Shown: positions 1-11,849 of the stretch, in pieces
Position numbering within the stretch: position 1 is the first letter of the stretch
Layout of the letters: every line of letters begins with the position of its first letter
Source: Vigna angularis
Lineage: Eukaryota > Streptophyta > Magnoliopsida > Fabales > Fabaceae
Length of the DNA stretch: 64,000 bases
Reading direction: 5' to 3'
Assembly (NCBI RefSeq): GCF_016808095.1
Contig: NC_068974.1
Span: 1,922,001-1,986,000, forward strand
Notes under the pieces: generated by a model
Databases searched by the model: none
What the model was told of the DNA's origin: nothing
The model's input: only the letters and a program-made list of their open reading frames with translations
Made by a program: the position numbers and the translations under genes

Positions 1-225
1 AATCTAGATATGTAACTAATGAATTGTAGTTGTAGTTTCAAAACCATATTATGAAAGGATAAAATCTTAATCTAAAATGTTAAAATATAATTCTTTCATA
101 ATATGATTTATAAAATTGAAATTACAAACCATTAGTCACATGGATTCAATTGATTTTAAAAATATTACGGAATTAGAATTAATCTATCATGATATTTATT
201 TAAAACATGTGACTTTAAGAGTCTT
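1..225 (+). repeat. Dispersed duplicate of 7610-7825
   Basis: The first roughly 220 bases match 7610-7825 in the same orientation with scattered substitutions and small indels. Both begin around 'atgtaactaatgaattgtag' and end at 'aaaacatgtgact', after which they diverge. The left edge is cut by the window start, so the true length of the repeat unit is unknown. No coding potential is visible. Confidence 0.8.
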
Positions 226-843
226 ACAAGGGGTAGAAAAATAGATCTCTTCGTCTTTAAGAGACTGAGATTCAAGTGACGCCTTTTTCTCTTCCGAGGG
301 GTAGAAAGGGATGAATTTCTCGCCTGTTAGGTTCTAGGTCATGCTAAGTTTAGAGTTAGTGTGAGTAGCTTGAGAAGCAGGGGACATAGGTCCAAAGCTG
401 TGGTGGAGGACCACTCGAATTGTCCTGGTTGTTAAACAAGAATGGTGCGGTGAAATTTTCAAGAAAACATATGTTTATAGAGATGGTTGGTACTGGCCGA
501 GGTGCCTTAGAGGACAAGTTGTGTAAAGCTAATGAGTTGATCATGATTCCTTATAAAGGGGATGCATGGATTGTCATTGTATTGCTTGTTATATTTTTAT
601 TATGTATTGGCGTTGTATGATATGATATGAATGTGGTAAAGACTTAACATCTGAGATATAAGTGTTGTATTGGTGATTGAGGTTTCTTATGTTAGCTCAC
701 CTATACATTTGTTTGTTTTGTTTATGTATGTGACAATGATCGTATAATGTATAATGTGTGTTATACGGGAGTTCAGATAAGTATGCAAATGTTGTTGGAG
801 CAATGTGATTGACAAGAGAGGGGTTTACAATAGGAGTTTATCT
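226..843. other. Non-coding stretch, possible LTR remnant (minus orientation)
   Basis: No credible gene is seen; the short open frames here have no recognisable domain. Around 738-772 the reverse complement carries a 'cgtataac...ttatacgatcattg' stretch also present near 16880, 26990 and 41905, all inside or near LTR-like sequence. It is therefore probably a decayed LTR piece on the minus strand. No ends or TSD could be set. Confidence 0.35.
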
Positions 844-852
844 AAAGTTTTA

Positions 853-2534
853 AGTTTAATCATTTCGGAGGTCCCTATTCATGCAGAATCATCTCAAATA
901 GGTACTTGCATTTTTTTTAGCTCAATTAAGTCCCTGTTTCTGTAAAATTGAATCAATTGGAACCTTGCCGTTAATTTCAGTGGATGATGTTAAATTTATT
1001 GTGTCACGGCATGTTGACCAAGTAATTAATTCTGATGTGGCACACTCATATATTAATGACGAGGGGTTTGTAATTTTTAAATGAAAGAAATTTGGGGTCG
1101 CGTGGTGCTACGTCGTTCTCCGCTTCCTCTCTTCCCTCCAGCAAGCCTTCCATTCTCTCTCTGTCATCCACACACTCGCAGCCCTCAATTTCCATAGGGA
1201 CAAGGATAATTATGAGTTTCTCCGAGAATCGTTTGTAGCCATGGAACTTAGGAATTCTGATTACTACCATGGGAAAGATGAATTTGGTAAAGCAAGAGGT
1301 CCAAATGAAAGGAACTTAGACTCTTTGAACAAATATGATTTAGGGCATTCTGTTGAATATGGTTTAGCAGCTGATATTGATCGGGAAAGATTTTGTGTGC
1401 CTCAAGGTTATGAGTCATATGATCACATGTAGGAACCATATCTCTAGGAGTAGCACAGGAAGGCTTCGACCCATTTAGACAGAAGGACTCGTCGCAGATC
1501 TGGTAGTCTTGAAAATGTTGAGGTCTCAGATCTTCGACATCACTTATCCAAGCGCAAAAAGGTCAATGGTTTGAAATCTGTTGTTAGTCATGATTATGCC
1601 CTTGAGGGTCATGGTGAAGAACAAAGTCATCGATCGTTCTCTCGAAAGGACTCACTTCAGTTACCTCTGAATGAGAGCTCCCTCGGTAATCGCTTCCGTG
1701 GTAGAATAAAACTTCCAGCAAATGCCAGAGCTGGAGGCAGAGCTGATATAGACTCGGGCAATGGCAAATCATCTAATATTAAAAATGAAGAAGTTACCAA
1801 TGGCTCAGATCCTACCCAGATCACGAAGACACAAAACGATGTGTTGTCTGAGATCAAGGAATATGTCAAAAATCAAAATAATGAAGAATCCAAGGTTAAG
1901 GTCACTGATGCAATTGGAGGAGAGAATATGCCTTCGAAGTTCCCACCGAATTGAACGCCTTCCTCTATGTCTTCTTCCCATCCACCGCCACTGCCCTCTC
2001 CCTCTTCTTCCACCTCCCAATCCTCGAGGTAAACATAAAGGTCTCACCTTTGGGAAGCACAACTGCAATGGGAAATCAACTCTTTTGGGCTTTGACTCAT
2101 GGTTTAAACATCATTGGTTGTTGTCAGTAAACAAATAAATGGTCTTTATGTTTGTGTCATTCTGAAGCGGTGGGACCCTCTCCACTGCTCAGATGAAAGT
2201 TTGCACCATGCTCAAAATCACTGCAATTTCAAAAACCCTAACCGGAAGAGGACACCTAAGGAAGAAGACAATGCTTTATTGCGTCTTTTATAATTAAATT
2301 TCACCTAATGCATAATTAAATTCCACCTAATGTGATCTTAGTGTGCCACATCAGAATTAATTGCTTGGTCAGCATGCCACGACACAATAAATTTAACACC
2401 GTCCACTGAAATTAACGACAAGGTTCCAATTGACTCAATTTTACATAAATAAGGACCTAATTGAGATAAAAAGAAATACAATCACCTATTTGAGACAATT
2501 CTACACAAATAGAGACCTCTGAAATGATTAAACC
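853..2534. mobile_element. Pack-MULE-like Mutator element with long TIRs
   Basis: The element is flanked by an exact 9-bp direct repeat, AAAGTTTTA, at 844-852 and 2535-2543. Its ends are inverted copies: AGTTTAATCATTTC at the left and GAAATGATTAAACC at the right. Similarity between the inverted ends extends inward for about 200 bp (853-1060 against 2330-2534, with mismatches). A 9-bp TSD and long TIRs are Mutator hallmarks. No transposase is present. The interior (about 1090-2260) is GC-richer and carries gene-like fragments, so this is a non-autonomous element with captured host sequence. Confidence 0.88.
1241..1954 (+). pseudogene. Captured host-gene fragment inside Pack-MULE
   Basis: Two open segments (1241-1432 and 1571-1954) read on the plus strand, with stops and a frame break between them. 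The second encodes a hydrophilic, Ser/Arg/Asn-rich sequence (127 codons) and the intervening stretch reads as a basic RRRSGS-type segment in another frame. The composition recalls the disordered regions of plant CCCH zinc-finger or RNA-binding proteins, but no zinc finger is visible, so that identity is a guess. The location between Mutator TIRs and the lack of a continuous frame argue for a captured, decayed exon set rather than a functional gene. Confidence 0.45.
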
Positions 2535-2543
2535 AAAGTTTTA

Positions 2544-2921
2544 TTTACTTTATCCAAAAGATTAAGGATCTGTATTAAACTATATATTTTCGCGTGGGAT
2601 TTAGATAATTAATATTTAAAATTGTAATATTTATATTGAAAATAAAACTTTAATTACGGACTTAATAAATTTCTTTAATATTTATTACTTTAAGTGATTA
2701 CGAAACTTGGAGCGTTATACGCCTCACCAAATAGTTTATTAAAATAATATTTATCTTTTTCGATATAGAAATTAATAATTTGTAAATTTTATACTTAATT
2801 TGTTGCGTAATACTATTTTATTTATTTTCTATTTTTTATTACATTATATTGTTATTTCTATTATTTTAAAACAAATGAAAAGTTTGGAAAACTTTTAAAT
2901 AAATATTCTCACAATGATTAT
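2544..2921. other. AT-rich intergenic DNA
   Basis: AT-rich sequence between the Pack-MULE TSD and the solo LTR. No ORF, RNA or repeat structure recognised. Confidence 0.7.
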
Positions 2922-5308
2922 TATAACATCCCAAAATATAGTATAAAACTATAAAAGAGTCATTACATATATGATATGATAAAACAGTTATGGACCAAAA
3001 GATAAAAGATAATCTTACAGTCATCCAAAAACAACTATAATTTTAAACTTTATATACAAGTGGTTAGCAAAACTATGTACAAGGATAATCTAAAACTAAC
3101 TAAACTGCGTTCACCACCAAAAGTCTGCTCCACTAACCGCTCATCCCCTCTGCTCACACCCAAAGATGATCATAGCCAACCAAAGAAAAAAATAGCCACA
3201 CATACAAGCACAAGTACAAAAACAAAAGGGTAAGCTAGATTTCAAAACAAGTTATAGATTATTTTAAGTAAATCATACAAGAATTGATTATATTGATCTC
3301 AATCCAACCATCTTAATATACAAATACCTAACCGACCGTCCGGACATAGAATGAATACCAAACTATGGCGGGTTGTGCACTTGTGGTAGCCTCTACTTCT
3401 TTGCAAAGCCATTGCCAATGGGTTTCACCCTACCACACACACAAGGTTAGTCCGTTACCGCGCAATAGGCCTCCAGGTGGCGCCTACACTAGGACCTCCT
3501 ACTACTATCACCACATGTATCAATCTTCTCTATGTGAGAATGAAAGATCATTAGAGTGTTAGGATAACCCCCAATACTAAGCTCCTGTATTCATTCTAAA
3601 ACACTTAAAACGTATCGACGGAATTCTCCCTTGGAACCCATATTACCAACCGTGAAATCATTTGGAACCAACTTAATCATGCATACATTTATAATCAAAT
3701 TACTACATTTCTCAAACCAATCACAAACAAATAAGAAAAGAGTACATCACAATTGGACCAATCACTCAACGAACCCCCTCGTTAAGTGACCCCAAAGTCA
3801 GCGACCTTGCTCGCTATGCGAATCCTCCAAATAGTACCCCCAGACTCCAAACCACTCACTCAATGGACCCCTTGCTGAGCGAATAAAACTTCCAATGCTC
3901 CCAAACCTTGACCTCTCGCTCAACGACTCAACTCGCTAGGAGAATCCTCTAGACAGTGGTCTAGAACCTTAAACTTACTCGCTCAGTGACCCCATTCGTT
4001 GGTCGAGACCTGAGACAGTGGTCCAAGCCCTCCAAACACTCGCTCAGCAACCCATCTCGCTAAGCGAATAAAACTCACAGTGCTTCCAAACCTCACCCTC
4101 TCACTCATCGACTCCGCTCACTATGCGAATACCAGGACAGTGTGCCAGACTCTACCATCACTCGTTGAACGATTACTCTCACTCAACGAGTCTGCATAAT
4201 TCTGTAGCACCAAACTGCAGAATTACCCAACTCATACTAAAATTTACCAATTCTAGTTTTTTTGCCCAACTTCTAATCCTCCTAGATTATGTTATATACT
4301 TAATTAAACTTAACTAAGTGTGTCTAAACCTTTCTAACCTCATTCTAAAGTGTTTACTAACCAAATCACTCTTCAAAACCTATCAATCATCAACTTATGA
4401 ATCCAAATCACATTCTACCACTTTTGGCATAGTTTTAAGCAACTTATGAACCCAAATCAGTCCTATTTGACTTACCAAAACTATCACAACATACCAAATG
4501 AGTATCTAACCCCAAATTCTCATTTTCACTACACTTCATCAAAACTAACCTTAAACCATGACAATATGATTCTGTTCAAAACCTATCAACATTATAACAA
4601 ATTTCTCACATTTCATATAACTAATAACATATCAAACATCATGCAATTCAGTTCACCATCACAATTCATCAATTTCACACTCAATAGTCAATTTGCATAT
4701 TTTCATATATCCTAACATAATGAATTCAGCTCAATCAATTCAAAAGTCCTAAACTACCAAACATAAACAAGTATTCACTAACTAAACAAATACTAGCTTC
4801 CCTTACCTTAGTGAAATTTTGCACAGCTCTAGAAAACTCTGGCCGATGCATGCACCGCAAGGAGACTTTAGAAAAATTACAAATCACCGGTTGGTGATAG
4901 AAAACCAACCTTAGAACCTAAATGAAGTCAAGAATTGGAGGAAAAGACTACTTGATACATGCAAACAAAAATTACTTACATGATCAAGAGTCAAGAAGTC
5001 ACTAAGAAAAGGGGAACGAAATTTATCGAATCAAATCACAAAATTGATCGGTTGGAATGGTAGGCCTCTATGCCATGATCGCCTAGACACTTCTTGATCA
5101 TCGAACAGATGATCCAAGAGTGAGAAAGGTTAGAGAGAAGTAAGAGAAAACAAAGAAATAGTGTTTTAGAGAGATGGAAGTATTTTAGATAATGAATCGA
5201 GTTTTAAAAAATTCTATTTATATTATAAGATTATTTTATAATAAAATACTCGGTCTCATTATCTTAATACATCTATCTACTCTAATACTCTATTTTCTAG
5301 TTCTTACA
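2922..5308 (+). mobile_element. Solo LTR, about 2.39 kb
   Basis: The sequence begins TATAACATCCC (the usual terminal TG apparently mutated to TA) and ends TTCTTACA. It is flanked on both sides by the 5-bp direct repeat ATTAT (2917-2921 and 5309-5313). There is no primer-binding site, polyprotein or second LTR, so it reads as a solo LTR left by LTR-LTR recombination. The 'TGTAACATCCC' start type recurs at 16640 and probably 26764. It contains an internal tandem array (3764-4200). Superfamily is probably Ty3/gypsy from LTR length and style; this is inference. Confidence 0.72.
3764..4200 (+). repeat. Imperfect ~60-bp tandem array inside solo LTR
   Basis: About seven degenerate units of 59-63 bp (one unit longer) are recognisable by a recurring core of the form 'ctcgctcarcga..c...ctcgct.agcga', spaced near 3764, 3854, 3913, 3975, 4038, 4097 and 4159. 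The core is partly self-complementary (CTCGCT / AGCGAG), so single strands could form hairpins. Confidence 0.7.
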
Positions 5309-5341
5309 ATTATTTTTTTATAAAAATATTATATGTTTTAA

Positions 5342-5344
<3 letters not shown>

Positions 5345-5394
<50 letters not shown>
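5345..5394. repeat. (TA)n microsatellite
   Basis: About 25 TA dinucleotide repeats just beyond the solo LTR. Confidence 0.95.
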
Positions 5395-6051
5395 CTTATC
5401 TATTTCAATTCATACTAAATTTATAACATATATTTTTAAAACTCTATAGATCTTGAAATAATTTAGAATGTTATGCCAAGAAATTAAACCATCCAAATAG
5501 ACTGTAGTACTTTTATTATGGGAAGAAAATAAAGTAAACTTCCAAATTTTATTATTCAAAATTCAATTGTTATAATTCACATAAAAAATGTAATTAATAT
5601 CAGTATATAAAAGGTGCCAGATTGAAAAAATAAAAATAAAAGATATTTATTTTCAGAAAACATTTTTATTCAGTTGTGGAATGAAATTTTATTTAGTTAT
5701 ATGAGATGAACAAAATTGAACAATATCAATAATTAAAATAAAAAATCTTTGAAAATTAATTATAAAATGTGATTTGATTTTTTGTTGTGTCAAAATAAAA
5801 GATATATAATTTAACTTTTAATGGTCTAACTACTCAATTCATTTAACACTAAAATATTCTAAATCTCCTGCTCAAACAACTGAAATACTTTTCTTTGTTG
5901 ATTTTGTTAAGCTATGGGCGTGTTAATATTTTGTTCACTTACACTTTTACATTCTTACGAACTTCTCTTAAATGAAGAATAATAATAATTTTGAATGACA
6001 ACAAAAACAAAAATATTATCAAGTTAATATAAAAAACATACATATATAAAA

Positions 6052-6110
<59 letters not shown>

Positions 6111-6440
6111 TTAATTGTAAAATTCATACTTTTATATTTAGTTTGAATGATTATAAAATATAACAGGCTTATCCCTGTTTAATAGAAATTAATATATAAT
6201 AAATTAATTATTCATTTTCTATCATTATATTCAATATTATATTAATGAACATTCACTTTAGTATAAAAAATTTATTTGACTAAATTGATAAGTTTTTCTA
6301 CTGAGTAATTTTTATTTATTTTATACTAAATTTATAAAACTGTTCATAAATATATCTATATTCTAAAGAATTATTATTTCTGTTTTTATATTTCAAGTAA
6401 TTCACTTAATAGTATTATTTAATAAAAATAATTAAATAAT
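5395..6440. other. AT-rich intergenic DNA with a second (TA)n tract
   Basis: Very AT-rich, with an uninterrupted (TA)n run at about 6056-6107. A short minus-strand open frame across the TA run is a low-complexity artefact. No gene recognised. Confidence 0.7.
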
Positions 6441-6457
6441 AAGGCAACTTGTACCGT

Positions 6458-6485
6458 CACGTGACTGACTAAGTGCTATATAAAT
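6458..6485 (+). promoter_or_regulatory. G-box and TATA box of a putative promoter
   Basis: A palindromic CACGTG (6458-6463, extended as GTCACGTGAC) is followed about 14 bp downstream by TATATAAAT (6477-6485). The sequence then changes to a pyrimidine-rich, GC-richer leader (6510-6581). This is the spacing expected of a plant core promoter. No expression evidence is available. Confidence 0.5.
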
Positions 6486-6509
6486 GTAATCTAAAACGCT
6501 CAAAACTTA

Positions 6510-7330
6510 CAACATCAGCCTCTCGGGATTCTTTTCTTTCGCAGCATCGTAGTTTTGTTGCTCCGGTAGCCACTGTCTGAGGTTAGTAAGTTCTCCACTA
6601 ATAGCTTTTTATATTTTATGTTAAATTATTGGGAATTTTTTTTTTAAACGAGTGTATTTCATTTTTTTTTAAATAATATCAATCTGTTTAAGTTTTAATT
6701 TTTTTCTTAATAATTAATTATTCTTATTTATTTTAAGATAATCAAAGAAACGGGTATAAACTATTTTGTTCAGTTTATAAACATAAAAAGAGACATTAAT
6801 TCATATGTATTCATTGTAGGTTAGACCCATGTCTGTTTAAAAAACATGCTTTAAAGTATATGATATCTGCTCTATGTAGTGGACAACTATTTTATACATA
6901 ATAGCAGCTTAAAGTTTTTGCTTTCTTTTAATATTAAACATTCTGTTTATTTTTAACAACTTTTTAGGTGTATAGGTAACTTCTTTAAGAAAATGTTTAT
7001 TTTATACATATCATAAAAGAAAGAAAGTAAAATAGCTAATCTATCTCAGAAATTTAGCACTAAATTATCAGACATTCTAGATGAGAGTATGTTTATATAA
7101 CAAGAAAATTTTGTTAAAGCGATAAAAATATTTTATTTAGAAATAATATTTCATATTAGTCCATCTTCTAAACCATGTCATTTTGCAGACAAGTAAGAAG
7201 AGAAACATCATTATGGAGGAGATAGCAACATTAATGGCATTATCCAGATAGTATTCCTCAAAGTTTTCTTGCATAGGCTCTTATACTACTACTCATCTTG
7301 TTCTTTGTGAACGAAAAAATTGCTTTGTGT
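6510..7330 (+). other. Putative spliced transcript with a very short ORF
   Basis: A leader-like exon (about 6510-6581) ends at a good donor (GAG|GTTAGTAAG, GT at 6582). An AT-rich intron of about 607 bp ends at TTTTGCAG (7181-7188), and the next exon starts at 7189. The first ATG of exon 2 (7213) opens only a 12-codon frame, MEEIATLMALSR, ending at TAG 7249-7251. This could be a non-coding transcript, a micropeptide gene, or the 5' part of a gene whose coding region was lost. The downstream sequence near 7610-7825 is duplicated at the window start. Exon limits are inferred from splice signals only. Confidence 0.3.
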
Positions 7331-7609
7331 AATTAGCATATTAATTTACATGCGTATGTTTTGGTTAATTTGAAAATATATATCTTTATTTTGTGTTTAG
7401 TTGTTGTTGGAACCCATTCTGAGTTATGTCTATAAATATTGGTGAGATTTGATATCCATTTTAATCAGTTTAACAATTTTTTTTTCATATTGATTTCTGC
7501 ATTGTGTTGTTGTTAGCCAAATTATGATTTAGGATCATATATATTGTTACATGCATTTGGTTAAATATCATTGTTGATTTGAATGTAAATTTTTACAATC
7601 AATTGGGTC

Positions 7610-7825
7610 CAAGCATGTAACTAATGAATTGTAGTTATAGTTTTGAAACCATATTATGAAAGGATAAAATCTTAATCTAAAAGGTTAAAAAATAATTCTT
7701 TCATGATGATTTACAAAATTGAAATTACAAACCATTAGTAACATGTTTTGCCCCAATTGGTTATAAAAATATTACATAATTAGAGTTAATTCATCATGAT
7801 ATTTATTTAAAACATGTGACTGTAT
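7610..7825 (+). repeat. Dispersed duplicate of window positions 1-225
   Basis: Direct-orientation copy of the left end of the window, with substitutions and indels. No coding sequence. Confidence 0.8.
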
Positions 7826-9205
7826 ACATAGTTAACAACATAGTGCATTATTGAATATAAAAAAAAATGTGATGTATAGATTAAAATGAACATTAAATCT
7901 CAATAATGCATATAACCATAAATTAGAATAGGTTCCAAGAACAATAAGACTTGAAATTATGATATAATGTGATTCAGTTTAACCAATATATTTAGTACAC
8001 TAATAATCCAATAATTAATTCAATTCATACCTAACCATGTGAGCCCTCATATATAAGTTAATGTTAGAATGTAAATTTTCACACTAATTTTACTTACACA
8101 TCATTTAAGAGAATTTTAACCTCTGAATACTGTTCTCTGTCTTCTTCTGATCTGTCCAAACAAAATTGGCATGCAAAAGACCAATGCATGGCTATCTGAG
8201 ATGCATTCTCTGCCTTTTTCAGGAAATAATTAAAAAGAAAATTTGTCATTTTCTGGTTTCAAAGAATTATTGTTTCGAAAACTATTCCAGTTACAGCTGT
8301 GATGCACCAAAGGAAATCCTCAAGCAACCACAGACAAAAAAGAGAATATCATTCTACAATTACATTTATCACTTTATATTGTTTGTCTGTTATTTGAAAA
8401 CTTTAAAATAACAAATAAAATGAATAAATTTTGCTTAAAAATAACAAAGGAAAAACTAGAAACTATTTATTTTGTGATTATTATTGACAGGTTCTTCTTG
8501 GGAGACTTATGGTATCTCCGAACTTATACACAGGTTAATTTTACTGCATATTATCTTTAATAGCTATCATATTTAATATTATTACTTAATGAATTAATGG
8601 CTGAACGGATAAAGACAGACGTGCAAGGTTGAAACGAATGAAGAAATGACAGAAACTGATTCATGCTGCTTGAATACACATGGAAATATAATATTTGAGT
8701 TTGATCTGAGTGTATGTACAAATGGCAGCCATGCAAAAGGGTGAGATTCAAATTCATCAAGGCTTCTGTTATGCAACACAGTAAATGCTGTTGAGATGTA
8801 TTAGAGTGAAGAGCCTCAATCACAGATATTATGTTAAGCTTCCAATCCTGAGCTTAGTTATTTTAAATGAGAATTACAATCATACAATCACATTCAGACA
8901 TTGTTGAGGTTACAGTTTTTATTTTTACTATTAGCAGTAACTTGTAATAACATTTTACAGCTGTAAATAATTTGAATTTCATGGAATATTATTTCTTGTT
9001 TTGCTTTTTAACTGGATTAATGCAATTATGTCTCGATGGATGGAATCCCAAATGCCAAGAAGGCAGAAAATTTAGTCTGACAGCCTCCAAAACGCAGACC
9101 TTGGAATGCAAAATTTCCATTGAATTTTCTGACAGCAAAAGTCACACTACTACAAAAGTCGCATACTGATGAAAAGCTTTCTCTCTTAGACAACTTGGTG
9201 CCTGG
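7826..9205. other. Intergenic DNA
   Basis: Several short open frames on both strands but none with recognisable motifs, codon bias or splice structure. The segment at about 8590-8700 has weak similarity to 10490-10560 ('atgacagaaa..gatt....cttgaataca'), suggesting an old dispersed repeat. Confidence 0.55.
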
Positions 9206-9211
9206 ATGCAC

Positions 9212-9218
9212 TATAAAT
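9212..9218 (+). promoter_or_regulatory. TATA box of the 9342 gene
   Basis: TATAAAT at 9212-9218 lies about 125 bp upstream of the ATG at 9342. The intervening leader is AC/CT-rich and lacks an upstream ATG in good context except at 9221. This is a plausible core promoter. Confidence 0.5.
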
Positions 9219-9341
9219 ACATGGAACTTTTACGTAACACAATCAAAACACTTAGAATTTTTCATCGTTATTCATAGTTTCTCTCAAGAAAACACATCTT
9301 CCATATACACATTTTGTTCTTTGTATCTTTTTCGTTAGAGA

Positions 9342-9970
9342 ATGTGTTTTCAAACCATAATAGCTCTGGTGCACTACAACGGTCGCGTCATCAATGACGA
9401 GCTTCTGTCATCACGATTTGTGAGCGAAGTTTCACGATATCTTGAAGTGAATAACTTCATGGCAGTAAAGGCTCTCAAACAAACAATTCTTAATTTGTTC
9501 ATTGCTTCCAATGGAAAATCATACACCGTTGATTTGTGTTACCGTTGTCCGGTGAAAGCAAATGATCAGTTAAAGATTTCTTATCGTACTGTGATGATTG
9601 AGGATGACGACGATGTAAGATTCGTGATTGGTTATGCCAAAAAATACGAACCTCACGTACAGCTTGAGGTCATGGCATTCATCCGAGAATACATCGAAAC
9701 ATCTGCTGATGTCATTTGGGAGCACTTGGAAAAACAGCTAGGTGATTCATTAAATATCGAGTAAGTCTATGATTTTTTTTTTAAAATTTCTAATGTATGT
9801 TTGTTCTTCAATTTCAAGATATGTTTGTTATATCCTAATTAATAATATTTTTGTTTTACTAATTAAACCAACCATCAACCACATATAATTAAAATGTCTA
9901 TTGTTCTGCAACCAAACTTGTGTAATATTCTTCATTAACATTTTTTAGGTGGACACAAAAAACATCGTAA
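9342..9970 (+). CDS. MuDR/MULE transposase N-terminal-domain-like protein
   Basis: A continuous frame from ATG 9342 encodes 140 aa and would stop at TAA 9762-9764. Its features are an N-terminal 'ALVHYNGRVINDE' stretch, a central Y-R-C/Y-P motif (TVDLCYRCPVK) and an acidic 'VMIEDDDDVRFVI' stretch. In plant Mutator transposases the same order (beta-strand 'HYGG', 'Y.YPV', 'I.DD.DV..M') forms the N-terminal PB1-like domain. No DDE catalytic domain or SWIM zinc finger follows. The stop overlaps a very good splice donor (CGA|GTAAGT, GT at 9761), and an acceptor (TTTTTTAG) at 9948 would join a short exon 9949-9970 giving a WTQKTS tail and about 146 aa. No TIRs flank it. It may be a domesticated transposase domain or a decayed fragment; the clean frame and promoter-like upstream favour a gene. 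Confidence 0.6.
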
Positions 9971-11258
9971 TGAAAATGCAGCATACAATTCCATCGTAAT
10001 GTATCTTTCAACTAATGTTTTGTTTTGCATACACATTCACATCATTTTAATGGAATGATAAGGTTCGCTGGTAAAAAAAAATGGAATCATAAATTAAGGT
10101 TGAAATGAATTTAATAATGCAATTATCTGATAGTTGATAGATAAATTTCTGTATATTAAATCATTTCATTTTTATTTCTTGACAGCAAAACACAGTCAGA
10201 AAGGGGTTCTGCTATATGAGACGAAACCAGTACATCAGTGCATACCAGTTTTACCTGCTAGAAATAGCTGGTGAACTCAATTGAAATCGAAAATGTACAA
10301 CATTTGCAACTGCTTGGAATTAAGAAAATAAACAAATTTATAGCAAGTCACTAGGCCTTTTTTTTTGTTTTTCTTTAAAAATTAAATACATAAATATTTT
10401 ATTATTCAAAATATTTGAATATTGTATATTGATTGTGACGGTAACAGATCAAGATAAATGTCCTCCTCGTTCATCCTATAACAAACATGATAGGTTCAAA
10501 AGTTATATAATAATGACAGAAATCGATTCTTCCTTCTTGAATACAAATGGCAACTACTAAATTCATTAGTGTTCGTTAACACTTTCAATTTGAAAGTTTA
10601 GAAAACACTGATAAATTGTAATACTAAAGTTGCATGGCTGCCATATTTATCCAAGAAATATGAAACCGTTTCTTATTATTGTATAAATTGAACTCTTCAT
10701 GTTAGTTATAGAATGGGTTAAGAAGACATTTATCTTGAACTGTGCCAGTCACAATCCATGTGTAGTATCCAAATATTTTGATTGATAGAACATTTATATT
10801 TATCACTTTTAAGAAAAAAAAAACTAGTGACTTGATGCTATAAGTTTATTTATATTCATAATCACAACTAGTAAAATGGTGATGTGGGATGTAGAATCTT
10901 GGTTGTACATGATAGGGTTTCAACCCCCAAATTATTAGTAACAAGAAATATTATCTTTAATTAATTAATTATATATATTTTATGGAGAACAAAATTGTTT
11001 ATATATCTATAAATAGTATAATTCTAATATTTTATATATGAAAATTATCCAGCGTTATTACAAGCGCAATCAAACAATATCGGACAGTGTTATAATTCTC
11101 AACTTTCTAAAAACCAAGACAAAAGTGAAAGATAAAAAATAAAGATATTAATGGAATTTAGTAAGGATCAATAAAATTGTAAAAAAATATCACCAACTCA
11201 CAGTGCGATGGAACCTTAAAGTTCACCCCCCAACTGCAATAATTAAAGGAAATGTCTT
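9971..11258. other. Intergenic DNA
   Basis: AT-rich with no recognisable gene. Short A or T homopolymer runs are common. Nothing structured was found apart from the weak repeat near 10490-10560. Confidence 0.6.
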
Positions 11259-11420
11259 TTTTAACAACTCTTTTTTAACAATTTTTTGACAACACTGACG
11301 TGGTGACTTATGATAGGTTGGTTTCAAATATTTTTCTGAAAACAAATTCAAACAGACCAATAAAACAATGACATGTGACCCATTGTCAAAAAATTATTAA
11401 AATTTGTTGTTAAAATATCA
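11259..11420. mobile_element. MITE-like inverted-repeat element
   Basis: The left end (TTTTTTAACAAC...TTTTTTGACAA) and the reverse complement of the right end (TTTTAACAAC...ATTTTTTGACAA) match over about 35-40 bp with gaps. They enclose about 90 bp with a partly conserved 'ACGTGGTGACTTATGAT' type interior. The size (about 160 bp), high AT and terminal inverted repeats fit a MITE. The TSD could not be fixed. Superfamily not determined. Confidence 0.55.
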
Positions 11421-11845
11421 GGATCCTCAAAAATACCCTACGTTCATTTAACTTTAGGGTATTTTTGTTTCAAAAATACCCTACGGAGAGATGGTCACAT
11501 CCGTTTAAAAATTATAAGTTTATTTTCTAATTTTTTTATTAGTTTATTTCTTATATTAATTTTAAAAATATTTTAATAATGTAACTTATATGTTTTGATG
11601 TATTATTTTTGAGAAGACGGATGTGGTGGAGTTGAGGGGTGGGAATCTAAAAGAAAGAGAAGGAGAGTCGGTGGTGAGGCTGAGTGAAAAGTGAGTGGGT
11701 AGAAAAATAGGATTTGAATTCAAAGTAAATAAATATGATTAAAAATAAAATAAAGGTTATTTTTGTAATTAAAAAAGGTTATTTTTGTAATTAAAATTTT
11801 TTTTAGAGAAGGTTGGGGAGGTAGAGGGAGAAGTGGTAGTGGTGG
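11421..11845. other. Repeat-like non-coding DNA
   Basis: Contains short inverted and direct repeats such as 'aaaaataccctacg' and 'ggttatttttgtaatt' (twice, 11755-11795) and a G/A-rich stretch (11610-11700). No gene recognised. Confidence 0.5.
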
Positions 11846-11849
11846 AGGG

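Noticed and set aside
420..620. 66-codon frame with a hydrophobic C-terminus
   Set aside because: No homology recognised; lies in LTR-like remnant with no splice or promoter support.
5939..6127. Minus-strand open frame with IYIYIY repeats
   Set aside because: Translation of a (TA)n microsatellite; no coding evidence. The same applies to the frames at 21270-21494, 30601-30915 and 52515-52709.
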